In this document: piece by piece, positions 5,547-7,060 of the stretch | Layout: each line of letters begins with the position of its first letter | Position numbering within the stretch: position 1 is the first letter of the stretch | Assembly (NCBI GenBank): GCA_900313405.1 | Contig: OMQY01000073.1 | Coordinates: 1-7,060, forward strand | Origin: an uncultured Eubacteriales bacterium | GTDB taxonomy: Bacteria; Bacillota_A; Clostridia; Saccharofermentanales; Saccharofermentanaceae | Length of the DNA: 7,060 nucleotides | Reading direction: 5' to 3' | Position numbers and translations under genes: made by a program | The notes under the pieces: generated by a model | What the model saw: the letters and a program-made list of their open reading frames with translations, nothing else | The model's database searches: none | Told to the model about the DNA's origin: nothing

Positions 5547-5567
5547 GGCTTCTTCCTAACCTCCGAT

Positions 5568-7060
<1,493 letters not shown>

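Overview
The window looks like part of a chromosome from an anaerobic, low-to-moderate GC Firmicute of the class Clostridia. The reasons are AGGAGG-type ribosome binding sites, a SLBB plus helix-hairpin-helix ComEA, the nadD/yqeK-rsfS cluster, an F-type ATP synthase operon, and a Nif11-like leader peptide gene. This placement is an inference. No rRNA or species marker is present and I do not name a genus.

Layout. Positions 1-795 (+) encode a BirA-type biotin protein ligase whose 5' end may lie outside the window. Its stop is 6 bp from the stop of a convergent comEA (802-1485, -). Between comEA and a divergently transcribed small gene lies a non-coding stretch with a run of five 10-bp tandem units (1541-1590). 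A candidate extended -10 promoter follows (1621-1629). The small gene (1663-1977, +) encodes a 104-aa precursor-like peptide with a Nif11-like leader, a double-glycine site and a 27-residue core. A strong intrinsic terminator ends it (2004-2040). The gene-free stretch 1978-2335 then holds three 53-bp tandem repeats with nested dyad symmetry (2098-2256) and the terminator of the converging rsfS transcript (2274-2307).

From 2336 to the right edge everything is on the minus strand. In transcription order it reads atpG (3' end only), atpD, atpC, purD, a fused nadD-yqeK, and rsfS. Gaps are short (17, 21, 62, 5 and 63 bp), and I see no terminator before the one after rsfS. This is conserved housekeeping: ATP synthesis, step two of purine synthesis, NAD synthesis joined to an HD-domain Ap4A hydrolase, and ribosome silencing. 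rsfS also has a plausible promoter of its own.

The unusual material is at 1486-2260: an apparently orphan RiPP or bacteriocin-type precursor, helically phased repeats upstream that resemble LytTR/ComE-type sites, and a 53-bp dyad repeat array between two convergent transcription units. Two smaller oddities are an ATP synthase epsilon subunit reduced to its beta-sandwich domain and the NadD-YqeK fusion.
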